From assembly GCA_947455845.1 (NCBI GenBank), contig CANGQE010000009.1, forward strand, positions 1 through 15,490: 15,490 bases of DNA, written 5' to 3'. The notes under the pieces are model-generated. The model was not told where the DNA came from. It made no database searches and saw only the letters and a program-made list of their open reading frames with translations. The position numbers were made by a program, and so were the translations under genes. This DNA comes from Rickettsiales bacterium. GTDB taxonomy: Bacteria > Pseudomonadota > Alphaproteobacteria > Rickettsiales > UBA1997. Below are positions 1-7,447 of this stretch, piece by piece (position 1 is the first letter of the stretch; the number at the start of each line of letters is the position of its first letter).

Positions 1-416
1 AATAAAATTGCTTTACGACGTGGGGATGAAGTGCCAACTACGGCGCCTTTAGGTAATTTTTTTAGTGAAGCATATTTTTTAGAAATCAGGCAATCGCGCG
101 CATCAAGTCTTTCAGTGAAGGCGGCTAGATGAGTTCTGTCATCAAGCATTGGTGGAACGTCTTTGGCTGAATGAATAGCGATGTCAATTTTCTTTTGAAC
201 CAAGGCTTCCTCTAATTCTTTAATGAACAGGCCTTTACCACCAATTTCAGATAAATTGCGATCTTGAATTTTGTCGCCGGAAGTAGTGATTGGAACTATT
301 TCGATTTCTAGATTCTGAAGGTGAGGGGCGAGAAGAAGGTGAACTTCTGCAACCTGTGCCAGAGCAAGCTTGCTAGCTCTGGTACCGATTCTAATTTTGT
401 TGGAAGTTAAGGACAT
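1..416 (-). CDS. hemC: Porphobilinogen deaminase (hydroxymethylbilane synthase), N-terminal part
   Basis: HemC joins four porphobilinogen molecules into hydroxymethylbilane in cytosolic tetrapyrrole synthesis. The gene runs off the left edge, so only the first 138 residues are visible (roughly 310 is usual). Translating the minus strand from the ATG at 416 gives family motifs in order: IGTRASKLALAQ (residues 10-21), TTSGDKIQD (45-52), GGKGLFIKELEEAL (59-72), AIHSAKDVP (80-88) and GTSSPRRKAIL (128-138). These form the substrate and cofactor-binding parts of domain 1; the cysteine that carries the dipyrromethane cofactor lies outside the window. The reading frame is not in any way broken. It lies 97 bp downstream of rpmJ on the same strand, with two hairpins between, so it may be transcribed separately. 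hemA of the same pathway is at the other end of the window. Confidence 0.95.
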   Translation of the reverse strand, partial: MSLTSNKIRIGTRASKLALAQVAEVHLLLAPHLQNLEIEIVPITTSGDKIQDRNLSEIGGKGLFIKELEEALVQKKIDIAIHSAKDVPPMLDDRTHLAAFTERLDARDCLISKKYASLKKLPKGAVVGTSSPRRKAIL

Positions 417-448
417 CAGCGAGAAGAAAAGACTACTACAAAGAGGGT

Positions 449-475
449 GTCATGCGAATTTACTAAGCGCATGAC
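449..475. terminator. Perfect 8-bp hairpin between rpmJ and hemC
   Basis: GTCATGCG (449-456) and CGCATGAC (468-475) pair perfectly around an 11-nt loop. It follows the stronger hairpin at 484-507 and precedes hemC on the minus strand. There is no clear T-run after it, so a role as terminator, mRNA-stabilising structure or leader element of hemC is only inferred. Confidence 0.35.
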
Positions 476-483
476 GAATAGAA

Positions 484-507
484 CTCACCCCGCGACTACG
501 AGGTGAA
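484..507 (-). terminator. rpmJ: Hairpin just after the rpmJ stop codon
   Basis: Read on the minus strand, TTCACCTCG (507-499) can pair with CGGGGTGAG (492-484) over 9 bp, two of them G-U, with a 6-nt loop. It begins 6 nt after the rpmJ stop codon and is followed by TTCTATT, a weak U-rich tail. It is a plausible factor-independent terminator or 3' end stabiliser of rpmJ. Confidence 0.45.
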
Positions 508-513
508 TTGGAA

Positions 514-639
514 CTATCCTTGACGTGCTTTAAATCTTGGATTTACTTTGTTGATTACGTAAAGACGGCCTTTTCTGCGTACTACTTTACAGTTTTTATC
601 TCTTTTTTTGGCAGATTTAAGCGAGTTGTAGATTTTCAT
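514..639 (-). CDS. rpmJ: Ribosomal protein L36 (bL36), 41 residues
   Basis: Small basic protein of the large ribosomal subunit. Reading the minus strand from the ATG at 639 to TAG at 514 gives 41 residues: it starts MKIYNSLKSAKKRDKNC and ends VINKVNPRFKARQG. The conserved RRKGRLYVINK segment is present and the C-terminal KARQG is typical of the 41-residue L36 form common in Alphaproteobacteria. The zinc-ligand cysteine set of the 37-38 residue form is missing (only one Cys, in KNCK), as expected for the C- type. A good Shine-Dalgarno (AAGGAT, about 5 nt before the ATG) fixes the start. The gene stands alone, away from the ribosomal protein operons, and a hairpin follows its stop. Confidence 0.95.
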   Translation of the reverse strand: MKIYNSLKSAKKRDKNCKVVRRKGRLYVINKVNPRFKARQG

Positions 640-683
640 CTGATCCTTTCTGTTAGTGTGAATTAATGATTTTAGGAGCTGAA

Positions 684-746
684 ATGCTTGATCCTATTTT
701 GAAGAAGGCGGCGCAAATTATTGGTAAAAATACAAATGTCAATTAA
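684..746 (+). CDS. Possible 20-codon small ORF with a good ribosome binding site
   Basis: An ATG at 684 follows TTTAGGAG at 671-678 with 5 nt spacing, a stronger Shine-Dalgarno than most genes here have. The frame reads MLDPILKKAAQIIGKNTNVN and stops at TAA 744-746, at the edge of the heptamer repeat at 747. I recognise no family. It could be a real small peptide, the 5' remnant of a gene cut off by the repeat, or chance. It lies in the leader region opposite rpmJ and would be transcribed against it. Confidence 0.2.
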   Translation: MLDPILKKAAQIIGKNTNVN

Positions 747-811
747 TTAACAATTATCATTTAACAATTAGCAGTGGGTAGAGTTGTTAATTGCTAATTG
801 TTAACTGATAA
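747..811. repeat. Inverted heptamer repeat, copy 1 (after nuoD)
   Basis: The left arm (747-774) is four tandem heptamers of the form TTAnCAn. The right arm (784-811) is four of the same unit in reverse complement. The best pairing is shifted by one heptamer: 751-773 pairs with 792-814 with 21 of 23 positions matching. On the minus strand the hairpin starts 1 nt after the nuoD stop, so it may shape the nuoD mRNA 3' end. There is no T-tract. Confidence 0.85.
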
Positions 812-815
812 CTGT

Positions 816-1997
816 CTACCTATCCACCTCTCCAAAAACGATGTCTTGAGTTGAAATTACGGTAACCACGTCGGCGAGCATGTGACCTTTGACCATGAAT
901 TCCAAGCCTTGCAAGTGAGCAAATCCCGGTGCGCGAACGCGGCAACGATGTGGTTTATTGCCTCCGTCAGAAATTATGTAAACGCCGAATTCGCCTTTAG
1001 GGGCTTCAACTGCGGCGTAAGCTTCGCCTGCCGGAACGTGATAACCTTCGGTGAAAAGCTTGAAATGGTTAATCATTGCTTCCATTGAATGTTTCATTTC
1101 CGATCTTTTTGGTGGGGCAATTTTTGGATCGTCAGTAACGGTCGCGCCGGAAGGCATTTTTTCGACACATTGTTTGATGAGTTTTACTGACTGACGCATT
1201 TCTTCAACGCGGATTAAATAACGGTCGTAAGAATCACCGTTTTTGCCGATTGGAACATCAAAATCTAATTCAGCGTAAGTTTCGTAAGGTTGAGATTTGC
1301 GTAAATCCCAAGCAATTCCTGAGCCGCGAATCATTGGGCCAGAAAATCCCCAATCTAAAGCTTGTTGTTTAGAAACAATGCCGACTTCAACCATACGTTG
1401 TTTGAAGATGCGGTTTTCAGTTAGAAGCGACTCTAAATCATCGATGCATTTTGGAAAGTTTTCAGCGAAAGCAGCGATTTCTTCAAGCAAACCTTTGGGC
1501 ATATCTTGGCTAACTCCACCCGGACGGATGTAGGCTGCGTGCATGCGCGAACCTGAAACTTTTTCATAAAATCCCATCATTTTTTCGCGTTCTTCGAATA
1601 ACCAAAGCAGCGGTGTCATCGCTCCCACGTCAAGAGCCTGTGTGGTTATGGCCATGATGTGATTTAGAATGCGAGTAATTTCAGAAAATAAAACGCGAAT
1701 ATATTGAGCGCGCAAAGGAATTTGGCAGCCTAATAATTTTTCAACAGATAAAGCGTAAGCGTGCTCTTGGCACATTGGCGAAACATAATCAAGGCGATCA
1801 AAATAAGGTACGGCCTGTAAGTAAGTTTTATATTCAATCAATTTTTCAGTACCACGGTGCAGAAGCCCAATATGTGGGTCGGCGCGGGTAACTACTTCAC
1901 CATCCATTTCCAAAACCAAACGCAAAACACCATGTGCAGCAGGGTGTTGCGGGCCGAAATTGATGGTCATGTTTTTTGATTCTGATTTGGTAGTCAT
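816..1997 (-). CDS. nuoD: NADH-quinone oxidoreductase subunit D (49 kDa subunit of complex I)
   Basis: NuoD is a peripheral-arm subunit of respiratory complex I and forms much of the quinone pocket together with NuoB. The 393-residue length is normal. Hallmarks are TINFGPQHPAAHGVLRL (residues 11-27), HIGLLHRGTEKLIEYKTY (42-59), PYFDRLDYVSPM (64-75), and the conserved C-terminus ISTQDIVFGEVDR. His22 and Tyr71 line up by spacing with the quinone-head ligands described in Thermus Nqo4 (inferred alignment). The ATG at 1997 has no clear Shine-Dalgarno; Met10, just before the conserved block, is the only nearby alternative. nuoC and nuoE, the usual neighbours, are absent: upstream is a convergent-free 119-bp gap and then the LD-carboxypeptidase on the same strand, downstream is a repeat hairpin. 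The nuo genes of this genome are therefore split. Confidence 0.97.
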   Translation of the reverse strand: MTTKSESKNMTINFGPQHPAAHGVLRLVLEMDGEVVTRADPHIGLLHRGTEKLIEYKTYLQAVPYFDRLDYVSPMCQEHAYALSVEKLLGCQIPLRAQYIRVLFSEITRILNHIMAITTQALDVGAMTPLLWLFEEREKMMGFYEKVSGSRMHAAYIRPGGVSQDMPKGLLEEIAAFAENFPKCIDDLESLLTENRIFKQRMVEVGIVSKQQALDWGFSGPMIRGSGIAWDLRKSQPYETYAELDFDVPIGKNGDSYDRYLIRVEEMRQSVKLIKQCVEKMPSGATVTDDPKIAPPKRSEMKHSMEAMINHFKLFTEGYHVPAGEAYAAVEAPKGEFGVYIISDGGNKPHRCRVRAPGFAHLQGLEFMVKGHMLADVVTVISTQDIVFGEVDR

Positions 1998-2098
1998 GTT
2001 TAGAATGTGCTTTGTGTGAAAATGAAGGAGCGGCTTTTTAGAAATTACGTGGGAAAAAACAAATCAAAATTTTCTCTGTCGTAAATATATTGGTTAAG

Positions 2099-2136
2099 CC
2101 TCCTTTGACGATTGCTTTAGCAATTGTCAAAGAGGG
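2099..2136 (-). terminator. Hairpin enclosing the stop codon of the LD-carboxypeptidase gene
   Basis: Positions 2099-2116 can pair with 2119-2136 (15 of 18 matching, innermost pairs sacrificed to a 4-nt loop). The TAA stop of the upstream gene (2119-2117) lies in the loop. The distal arm on the minus strand contains AAAGGAGG, a perfect Shine-Dalgarno, but no usable start codon follows at the right distance. There is no strong U-tract. Likely a 3' end structure; mechanism uncertain. Confidence 0.4.
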
Positions 2137-3067
2137 TTACGCGCTGAATTAAATCTTCATCAAGTGTAATTGTTGCTTCTTCGCCTAAAACTAGCGGTAG
2201 CATATTTTTAGAGTGTCCCAAGCATTTGGATTTTTCTTCGAATAGAGGAATTGCTAAATTATTTTCTGACAATTTTTCGGCAAATAGTTTAATCGCCATT
2301 TTAATGTTTTTTGCTTTGGGAGTACCGTGCGGATTGGCTTCTAAAAAATTGCCTAACAAAATTGCTTTGGGGTATTTTTTTTGTTCGGAAATAATCTGAG
2401 TTAGTTGATTGAAGTAGCGGTCCAGTCTTTCGCCGTCTTCACCCTCATCTTCAAGAAATAAAATTTTATTCTGCCAATTAATTTGATCTTGGGTGCCGAA
2501 TTGGCCAGCAAGAACGCTAAGGCAACCACCGGTAATGATCGCGGTAATTTCTTTGGTAGCGGGAATGATTGAATTTAGCTGGTATTCAAGATTTTTGGTT
2601 TTTCCGAAAATTAAATTTAAAATCGCTGTTTCAGATTTTTTCGAAACTTTATTTAAAACAATTTGAGCTAGCATTGGAGCGCTGAGTACTTGCCAATTCC
2701 ATTCTTCAATTAAAAAATTATTTAGTGAAGAAATGTCAGAAAAGCCAATGAAAATCTTTTTCTGTTTGGGTTTTTCCAGTGTTCTTAAAAATGGCAAAAT
2801 TTCGGCACTACCGTAGCCGCCGCGGGAGCACCAGATTATTTTTGAATCTTTGCTAAGGGCGCAATTTTTAAATTGTTGGAATCTTTCAAAGCCTGAGAAA
2901 GAAGGAAATTCGTGAGTTACTGGTTTTTTTAAAGTAAGATTTTCTTCGAAAATAACTCTGGGAGTGAGTCTAATTTTATTAATGAAATTTTTGATTTTTT
3001 CAATTTCTTCAAAAGTGCAGGCGGTTCCTAAGGAAACTACGTCAACAATGTCGTTTTTTTTAAGCAT
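2117..3067 (-). CDS. ldcA: LD-carboxypeptidase (peptidase family S66, LdcA-like)
   Basis: Enzymes of this family cut the terminal D-alanine from murein tetrapeptides during cytosolic peptidoglycan recycling. The protein has 316 residues, normal for the family, and no signal peptide. Diagnostic motifs are SRGGYGSAEILPFL (81-94), IFIGFSDISSLNNF (105-118) with the presumed nucleophile Ser110, GGCLSVLAGQFGT (180-192), ILFLEDEGE (202-210) with Glu206, and CLGHSKN (282-288) with His285. Ser-Glu-His spacing matches the S66 triad (compare Ser115, Glu217, His285 in Pseudomonas LdcA). The related MccF proteins, which cleave microcin C, share this fold, so immunity-type activity cannot be excluded, but recycling is more likely. 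The ATG at 3067 lacks an obvious Shine-Dalgarno and begins 11 nt from the edge of a repeat hairpin that separates it from divergent leuA. Confidence 0.88.
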   Translation of the reverse strand: MLKKNDIVDVVSLGTACTFEEIEKIKNFINKIRLTPRVIFEENLTLKKPVTHEFPSFSGFERFQQFKNCALSKDSKIIWCSRGGYGSAEILPFLRTLEKPKQKKIFIGFSDISSLNNFLIEEWNWQVLSAPMLAQIVLNKVSKKSETAILNLIFGKTKNLEYQLNSIIPATKEITAIITGGCLSVLAGQFGTQDQINWQNKILFLEDEGEDGERLDRYFNQLTQIISEQKKYPKAILLGNFLEANPHGTPKAKNIKMAIKLFAEKLSENNLAIPLFEEKSKCLGHSKNMLPLVLGEEATITLDEDLIQRVTLFDNC

Positions 3068-3077
3068 TTTTAAAATC

Positions 3078-3174
3078 AGTTAACATTTAGTAATTAGCAA
3101 TTAACAGTTGGAGTGAGTGGGGAGAAGGGCAAACAAACTAACAACTGTTAATTGCTAATTGTTAACTGTTAACT
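3078..3174. repeat. Inverted heptamer repeat, copy 2 (between divergent ldcA and leuA)
   Basis: Arms 3078-3110 and 3142-3174 are reverse complements at 30 of 33 positions, around a 31-nt purine-rich loop. Each arm holds four TTAnCAn heptamers (3080-3107; 3145-3172). It lies in the divergent gene gap, so any promoters for ldcA and leuA must be inside it or squeezed beside it. A weak plus-strand candidate, TTTACA (3174-3179) and TGTATT (3196-3201), spacing 16, starts at its right edge. Confidence 0.9.
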
Positions 3175-3237
3175 TTACATTTAACCGCATAAATTTGTAT
3201 TTTGTTTTTCTAACTTCCAACAAAAAATCTTTAAAAA

Positions 3238-4764
3238 ATGGCAAAAGAAAAAGTAATCATTTTTGACACAACTTTGCGTGACGGGGAGCAGGCTCCTGGG
3301 GCTACGATGAATTTAGAAGAAAAATTATTGATTGCTAAAACTCTCGAAAAAATGGGGGTGGATGTTATTGAGGCGGGGTTTCCGATTGCCTCAAATGGTG
3401 ATTTTGAAGCGGTAAATAAAATCGCTAAAACTATTAAAAATTCGACAGTTTGTGGTTTGGCCCGCGCTAAAAAAATTGATATTGAAAGAGCAGCGGAAGC
3501 TGTTAGGCCGGCAGCACGCCCTCGTATTCACACTTTTCTTGCTACCTCACCAATTCACATGAAATTCAAATTGAAAATGGATGAAGGTCAGGTTTTAAAT
3601 GCGATTCAAGAAAGCGTTTCTTTGGCACGTAATTTATGTCCGGAAGTTGATTGGTCGCCTGAAGATGCAACTCGTTCAAATCGTGATTTTTTATTTAAAG
3701 CAATTGAAGCAGCAATTAAGGCCGGAGCTAACACGGTAAACATTCCTGACACTGTTGGCTACAGCACTCCTGATGAATATTACGATTTAATTTTAGCGAT
3801 TAAAAATAACGTTTCCAATATCGACAAAGCCATAATTTCCAGCCATTGTCACAATGATTTGGGAATGGCGGTTGCAAACTCTTTGGCGGCAATGCGCGCA
3901 GGTGCGAGGCAGATTGAATGCACTATTAACGGTATTGGTGAGCGCGCCGGAAATGCGGCTTTGGAAGAAGTTGTAATGGCAATCAAAACTCGTGGTGATT
4001 TTTACCAAATTGAGACAGGAGTCGACACCACGATGATTACCAGAATTTCCAAATTAGTCGCCAGTATTACCGGTTTTCAAGTGCAATATAATAAGGCAAT
4101 TGTCGGTGCAAATGCCTTTGCTCATGAGAGTGGAATTCATCAAGATGGCGTTCTAAAAAACCGTGAAACTTACGAAATAATGACGCCGGAATCGGTAGGT
4201 TTGGAAAAATCATCTTTAGTGTTAGGAAAGCTTTCAGGACGTGCTGCCTTTAAGGATCGTCTTAAGGAAATTGGCTACGATTTATCGGAAGAAATGCTTG
4301 CTGAAGCCTTTAAGAAATTTAAAGAATTGGCCGACAAGAAAAAAGAGATTTTAGAAGAAGATATTGTTGCTCTAGTTGACGATTCAATCGTTAATAAAAA
4401 AGCACGTTACAGTTTAGTTAGTTTGGAAGTTAAATGTGGTACTGGTGAAGAGGCTTCAGTAAAGGTTAAAATAAAAATTGACAATGATGAGGTCGAGACT
4501 AATTTCCGCTCGAAAGACGGTCCAGTAGACGCAATTTTTAATGCTATCAGTAAGTTGATTCCACATAATGCCAGCCTTGAGTTATATCAGGTCCAAGCGG
4601 TTACGGAAGGAACTGATGCTCAAGCTACTGTCGCCGTAAGATTGAAGCAAAATAATCGAATTTTTAGTTCTAATGGTGCGGACACGGATGTGTTAACCGC
4701 TTCAGCAATAGCATACATTAACTGTTTAGATAAGTTAGGGCTCACAGTTTTGTGTGAGTCTTAA
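3238..4764 (+). CDS. leuA: 2-isopropylmalate synthase
   Basis: LeuA condenses acetyl-CoA with 2-oxoisovalerate, the first committed step of leucine synthesis. The 508 residues carry the full enzyme: DTTLRDGEQAPGATM (10-24) with the metal ligand Asp10 and catalytic Arg14, SSHCHNDLGMAVANS (201-215) with metal ligands His203 and His205, NGIGERAGNAALEE (231-244), and GANAFAHESGIHQDG (290-304). Residues from about 385 to the end form the LeuA dimer domain that binds leucine as feedback inhibitor. Homocitrate or citramalate synthase is a less likely reading because motif content and length match the long bacterial LeuA. The ATG at 3238 follows an A-rich leader without a Shine-Dalgarno. No other leu gene is adjacent; mreB starts 27 nt downstream and could be cotranscribed. 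CTCACA/TGTGAG (4741-4758) forms a small hairpin at the 3' end. Confidence 0.95.
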   Translation: MAKEKVIIFDTTLRDGEQAPGATMNLEEKLLIAKTLEKMGVDVIEAGFPIASNGDFEAVNKIAKTIKNSTVCGLARAKKIDIERAAEAVRPAARPRIHTFLATSPIHMKFKLKMDEGQVLNAIQESVSLARNLCPEVDWSPEDATRSNRDFLFKAIEAAIKAGANTVNIPDTVGYSTPDEYYDLILAIKNNVSNIDKAIISSHCHNDLGMAVANSLAAMRAGARQIECTINGIGERAGNAALEEVVMAIKTRGDFYQIETGVDTTMITRISKLVASITGFQVQYNKAIVGANAFAHESGIHQDGVLKNRETYEIMTPESVGLEKSSLVLGKLSGRAAFKDRLKEIGYDLSEEMLAEAFKKFKELADKKKEILEEDIVALVDDSIVNKKARYSLVSLEVKCGTGEEASVKVKIKIDNDEVETNFRSKDGPVDAIFNAISKLIPHNASLELYQVQAVTEGTDAQATVAVRLKQNNRIFSSNGADTDVLTASAIAYINCLDKLGLTVLCES

Positions 4765-4791
4765 ATAATTAATTTTTTTGGAGAGTATCTA

Positions 4792-5835
4792 GTGTTTTTC
4801 TCAAAATTTTTCTCACTTTCGTCAAAAGATATCGCAATCGATTTGGGTACTGCCAATACGTTGGTTTATGTGCGCGGTCAAGGCGTGGTGCTTAATGAGC
4901 CGTCAGTGGTTGCGGTCCTTAATGAAAATGGAAAAATGGTTCCCTGCGCTTTTGGTAATACTGCCAAAATGATGTTAGGTAGAACCCCAGCCAAAATTGA
5001 TGCCATTCGTCCACTTAAAGATGGCGTAATTGCTGACTTCAAAGTAGCGGCAGAAATGATTAAGCATTTTATTCGCGAAGTTAACCAAACTAAAAGTTGG
5101 TTAGGACCTTTGGTGATTATTTGCGTTCCGTCAGGCTCAACTCCTGTTGAAAGAAGAGCGATCCAAGATGCCGCAGAAGGTGCAGGTGCTAATGAAGTTT
5201 ATTTGATCGAAGAACCAATGGCTGCTGCAATTGGCGCTAATCTTCCTGTTACTGAACCTACAGGTTCAATGATTGTTGATATTGGTGGTGGCACTACAGA
5301 AGTTGGTATTCTTTCTCTTGGTGGTATTGTTTATTCAAGATCTGTGCGTGTTGGTGGCGATAAAATGGATGAAGCAATTATTTCTTACATCAGACGTTAC
5401 CACAATTTATTGATCGGTGAATCAACTGCAGAAAGAATTAAAAAGAATATTGGTGCAGCTTGTTCTCCTCTAGAAGGAGACGGCGCAACTATTGAAGTTA
5501 AAGGTCGCGATCTTTCCAATGGTATTCCAAAAGAAATGATTCTAACCGAGAAACAAATCGCGGAAAGTTTGATGGAGCCGGTTGAGCAAATTATCGATGC
5601 AATTAAAGTTGCTCTTGAATGCACTCCACCTGAACTTTCTTCTGACATTGTTGAACGTGGAATCGTTCTAAGTGGTGGTGGTGCGCTACTAAAAAATCTT
5701 GATTACGTAATTAGACAAGCAACTAGCTTACCAGTTTTTGTTGCTGAAGATCCTTTGCTTTGTGTAGTAAACGGTTGTGGTAAAGTTCTTGAAAATACCA
5801 AAATGTTTAGAGCAACTTTATTCAGACAAGATTAA
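4792..5835 (+). CDS. mreB: Rod shape-determining actin homologue MreB
   Basis: MreB is a bacterial actin that forms membrane-bound filaments guiding lateral wall synthesis. The 347 residues show the actin-fold nucleotide motifs: phosphate-1 IDLGTANT (16-23), ICVPSGSTPVERRA (110-123), EEPMAAAIGANLPV (140-153), phosphate-2 DIGGGTTEV (163-171), and the adenosine motif SGGGALL (294-300). The N-terminus MFFSKFFSLS is phenylalanine-rich, consistent with a membrane-binding amphipathic tail. The start is GTG at 4792, chosen because GGAG lies at 4780-4783 with 8 nt spacing, one of the few clear Shine-Dalgarno sites here. mreC follows after 33 nt, so the two genes form a unit, while leuA lies 27 nt upstream. 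No mreD, pbp2 or rodA is found in the window. Confidence 0.97.
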   Translation: MFFSKFFSLSSKDIAIDLGTANTLVYVRGQGVVLNEPSVVAVLNENGKMVPCAFGNTAKMMLGRTPAKIDAIRPLKDGVIADFKVAAEMIKHFIREVNQTKSWLGPLVIICVPSGSTPVERRAIQDAAEGAGANEVYLIEEPMAAAIGANLPVTEPTGSMIVDIGGGTTEVGILSLGGIVYSRSVRVGGDKMDEAIISYIRRYHNLLIGESTAERIKKNIGAACSPLEGDGATIEVKGRDLSNGIPKEMILTEKQIAESLMEPVEQIIDAIKVALECTPPELSSDIVERGIVLSGGGALLKNLDYVIRQATSLPVFVAEDPLLCVVNGCGKVLENTKMFRATLFRQD

Positions 5836-5868
5836 TTTCGTAGTCATTAACAGCGGCGCTCAACTTCA

Positions 5869-6708
5869 ATGAAGCAATATTTAAATTTCACCAGAACCAG
5901 CGTCAATTATAGCGTTAAACACAGTTTAGATTTGGTTTTTAAAAAAATCGAAACTGTGTTTTTTAGTTTTTTGTGCGTAATCCTTTTAATCGTTTCTAAG
6001 GTTAACAGCGATTTTTCCAAAGATGTATCCTTCCAATTTGTTAATGTCTCAATTCCGATCGTAAAATTTGCTGCCTTCCCCTTTAATATTGCCATTAATC
6101 TTTTTACTGATTTCCACGATTTAGTTGAAGCCAAGAGAGAGAATGAGGCTTTAAAAGAAGATCTCGCTAAGCTACAGTCTTTTGAGATAAAATCGATTAA
6201 TGTTTATCAGGAAAATCGTGAGCTGCGTAAAATCCTGAACTTCGTCTCTTCAAAAAGTTCTAATTTTAAAGTTGCCAAAATTATCGGCAGATCGCATCAG
6301 CTTTTTAATCAACAACTTTTTATTGATGCCGGTTTGAATCGTGATATTAAAGAAGGTAGTATTGTTACGGGTGATCGCGGTGTGATCGGTAGAATTTCCG
6401 AAGTTAGTGAAAATAAATCACGTTTAATTTTGCTTAATGACGCTATTTCCAGAATTCCGATCATCACTTCCAAAGCCAGAGCCAGAGGTATTCTTGCCGG
6501 AAATGGTAGTGGCTCAATGGAGCTTTTATATTTACCAAAAAATCATACAATCGCTGCCGGTGATTGGATTTTTACGTCAGGAGACGGTGATACTTTACCA
6601 CCCGGATTGTTGGTGGGCGTTGTTAAAAAAGCCGATAAGGATCACGTGACGGCGGTGATGGTAGAAGATGTTAGCTATTCAGATGTTGTGACGATAATGG
6701 CTTATTAA
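5869..6708 (+). CDS. mreC: Rod shape-determining protein MreC
   Basis: MreC spans the inner membrane and links MreB filaments to periplasmic wall synthases. The 279 residues show a cytoplasmic N-terminus, one membrane helix at about 28-44 (VFFSFLCVILLIVSK region), a predicted coiled coil at about 84-125 rich in Glu and Lys, and the paired beta domains with GDRGVIGRISEV (168-179) and the late motif TSGDGDTLPPGLLVG (236-250). The gene starts 33 nt after mreB; ATG at 5869 has only a poor Shine-Dalgarno, so translation may depend on mreB. After the stop come a GC-rich hairpin (6744-6769) and a heptamer repeat, then convergent yciB, so the usual mreD does not follow. Confidence 0.93.
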   Translation: MKQYLNFTRTSVNYSVKHSLDLVFKKIETVFFSFLCVILLIVSKVNSDFSKDVSFQFVNVSIPIVKFAAFPFNIAINLFTDFHDLVEAKRENEALKEDLAKLQSFEIKSINVYQENRELRKILNFVSSKSSNFKVAKIIGRSHQLFNQQLFIDAGLNRDIKEGSIVTGDRGVIGRISEVSENKSRLILLNDAISRIPIITSKARARGILAGNGSGSMELLYLPKNHTIAAGDWIFTSGDGDTLPPGLLVGVVKKADKDHVTAVMVEDVSYSDVVTIMAY

Positions 6709-6743
6709 AATCGCTAAAGTGATTTTAGGAGCTTCTTCAACCC

Positions 6744-6769
6744 GCCACTTAAGGGCGGCCTTAAGTGGC
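6744..6769. terminator. GC-rich 11-bp hairpin downstream of mreC
   Basis: GCCACTTAAGG (6744-6754) and CCTTAAGTGGC (6759-6769) pair perfectly with a GCGG loop. It lies 36 nt after the mreC stop and just before the heptamer repeat. No T-run follows on the plus strand, so it may be a bidirectional 3' end structure between convergent mreC and yciB rather than a classic terminator. Confidence 0.5.
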
Positions 6770-6777
6770 TACAAATC

Positions 6778-6875
6778 AATTAACAGTTAACAATTATCAA
6801 TTAACAGGCTGCAGTTTGCTACTAGTGTTGATGCGGGTTGGGGCAATGTTAATTGCTAAATGTTAACTGCTAATT
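6778..6875. repeat. Inverted heptamer repeat, copy 3 (between convergent mreC and yciB)
   Basis: Arms 6778-6806 and 6847-6875 match as reverse complements at 26 of 29 positions; the loop of about 40 nt is GT-rich. Heptamers occupy 6780-6807 and 6846-6873. The right arm runs into yciB and encodes its last residues and stop codon. Confidence 0.88.
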
Positions 6876-7432
6876 TTCTTCATTTCTCGAATCATAAACG
6901 GTACCTGTGAAAGGGTGAAAATCAGTGAGATGGGCATCATGCCGAATACTTTGAATTGTACCCAGAAGTCGGTCGAAAAATTTCGCCAAATAATTTCATT
7001 TAGTAAGGCTAGAAATATAAAAACTCCCGCCCAGCGCAGAGATAGAGCAAGCCAAGCTTGATCGCTCATTTTAATTTGTTCGCCTAAAAGGTAAGATAGA
7101 AGAGGTTTCTTGGCGAAATAACCGTAAAATAAAATTGCTGCGAAAAGTAGATTAATAATAGTTGGTTTGATCTTGATGAAAATGTCATTTTCTAAAAGGA
7201 TGGTCAATCCTCCAAAAACAGCTAGAATGGCGCCAGAAGCCAGCGCAACCATCGGAATTGTTCTGGTTAGAATGTATGATATTATTAGAGCGGCAAAGGT
7301 GGTGACAATCATGTAAATGGTTGCAGTGACTAATGGGTTGGGAGTTTTGGCAAGTTTGTAGCAGGCAAAGAAGACGATTAAGGGTAAGTAATCGTAAAGG
7401 AATTTAGTTAGTGAATTATGAGACTTTTTCAT
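6863..7432 (-). CDS. yciB: YciB family inner membrane protein (intracellular septation protein A)
   Basis: Members of this family are small integral membrane proteins linked to envelope integrity and septation; the biochemical role is not settled. The 189 residues are almost all hydrophobic, with about five membrane segments. Family hallmarks include GGLTILLENDIFIKIKPTI (about 74-92), LLFAAILFYGYFAKKPLL, ALSLRWAGVFIFLALLNE, IIWRNFSTDFWVQFKVFG, and the closing FTLSQVPFMIREM. The ATG at 7432 has no clear Shine-Dalgarno and lies 15 nt after the FKBP-like gene, so it is the last gene of the rnhB-tsaC-FKBP-like-yciB operon. Its final residues (KISS then stop) are encoded within the right arm of a heptamer repeat, suggesting that the original C-terminus was replaced or trimmed. 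Confidence 0.92.
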   Translation of the reverse strand: MKKSHNSLTKFLYDYLPLIVFFACYKLAKTPNPLVTATIYMIVTTFAALIISYILTRTIPMVALASGAILAVFGGLTILLENDIFIKIKPTIINLLFAAILFYGYFAKKPLLSYLLGEQIKMSDQAWLALSLRWAGVFIFLALLNEIIWRNFSTDFWVQFKVFGMMPISLIFTLSQVPFMIREMKKISS

Positions 7433-7447
7433 GAGTGGCGGAATTAA

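Noticed and set aside
2022..2084. 20-codon plus-strand ORF between nuoD and ldcA
   Set aside because: No Shine-Dalgarno, no recognisable family, and it would run against two minus-strand genes.
2117..3067. Microcin C immunity (MccF) for the S66 peptidase
   Set aside because: The fold is shared, but there is no microcin gene cluster nearby and length and motifs fit a housekeeping LD-carboxypeptidase.
667..6733. Shared 14-mer TGATTTTAGGAGCT at 667-680 and 6720-6733
   Set aside because: A match of this length is expected about once by chance in a 15-kb AT-rich window, and the flanks do not agree.
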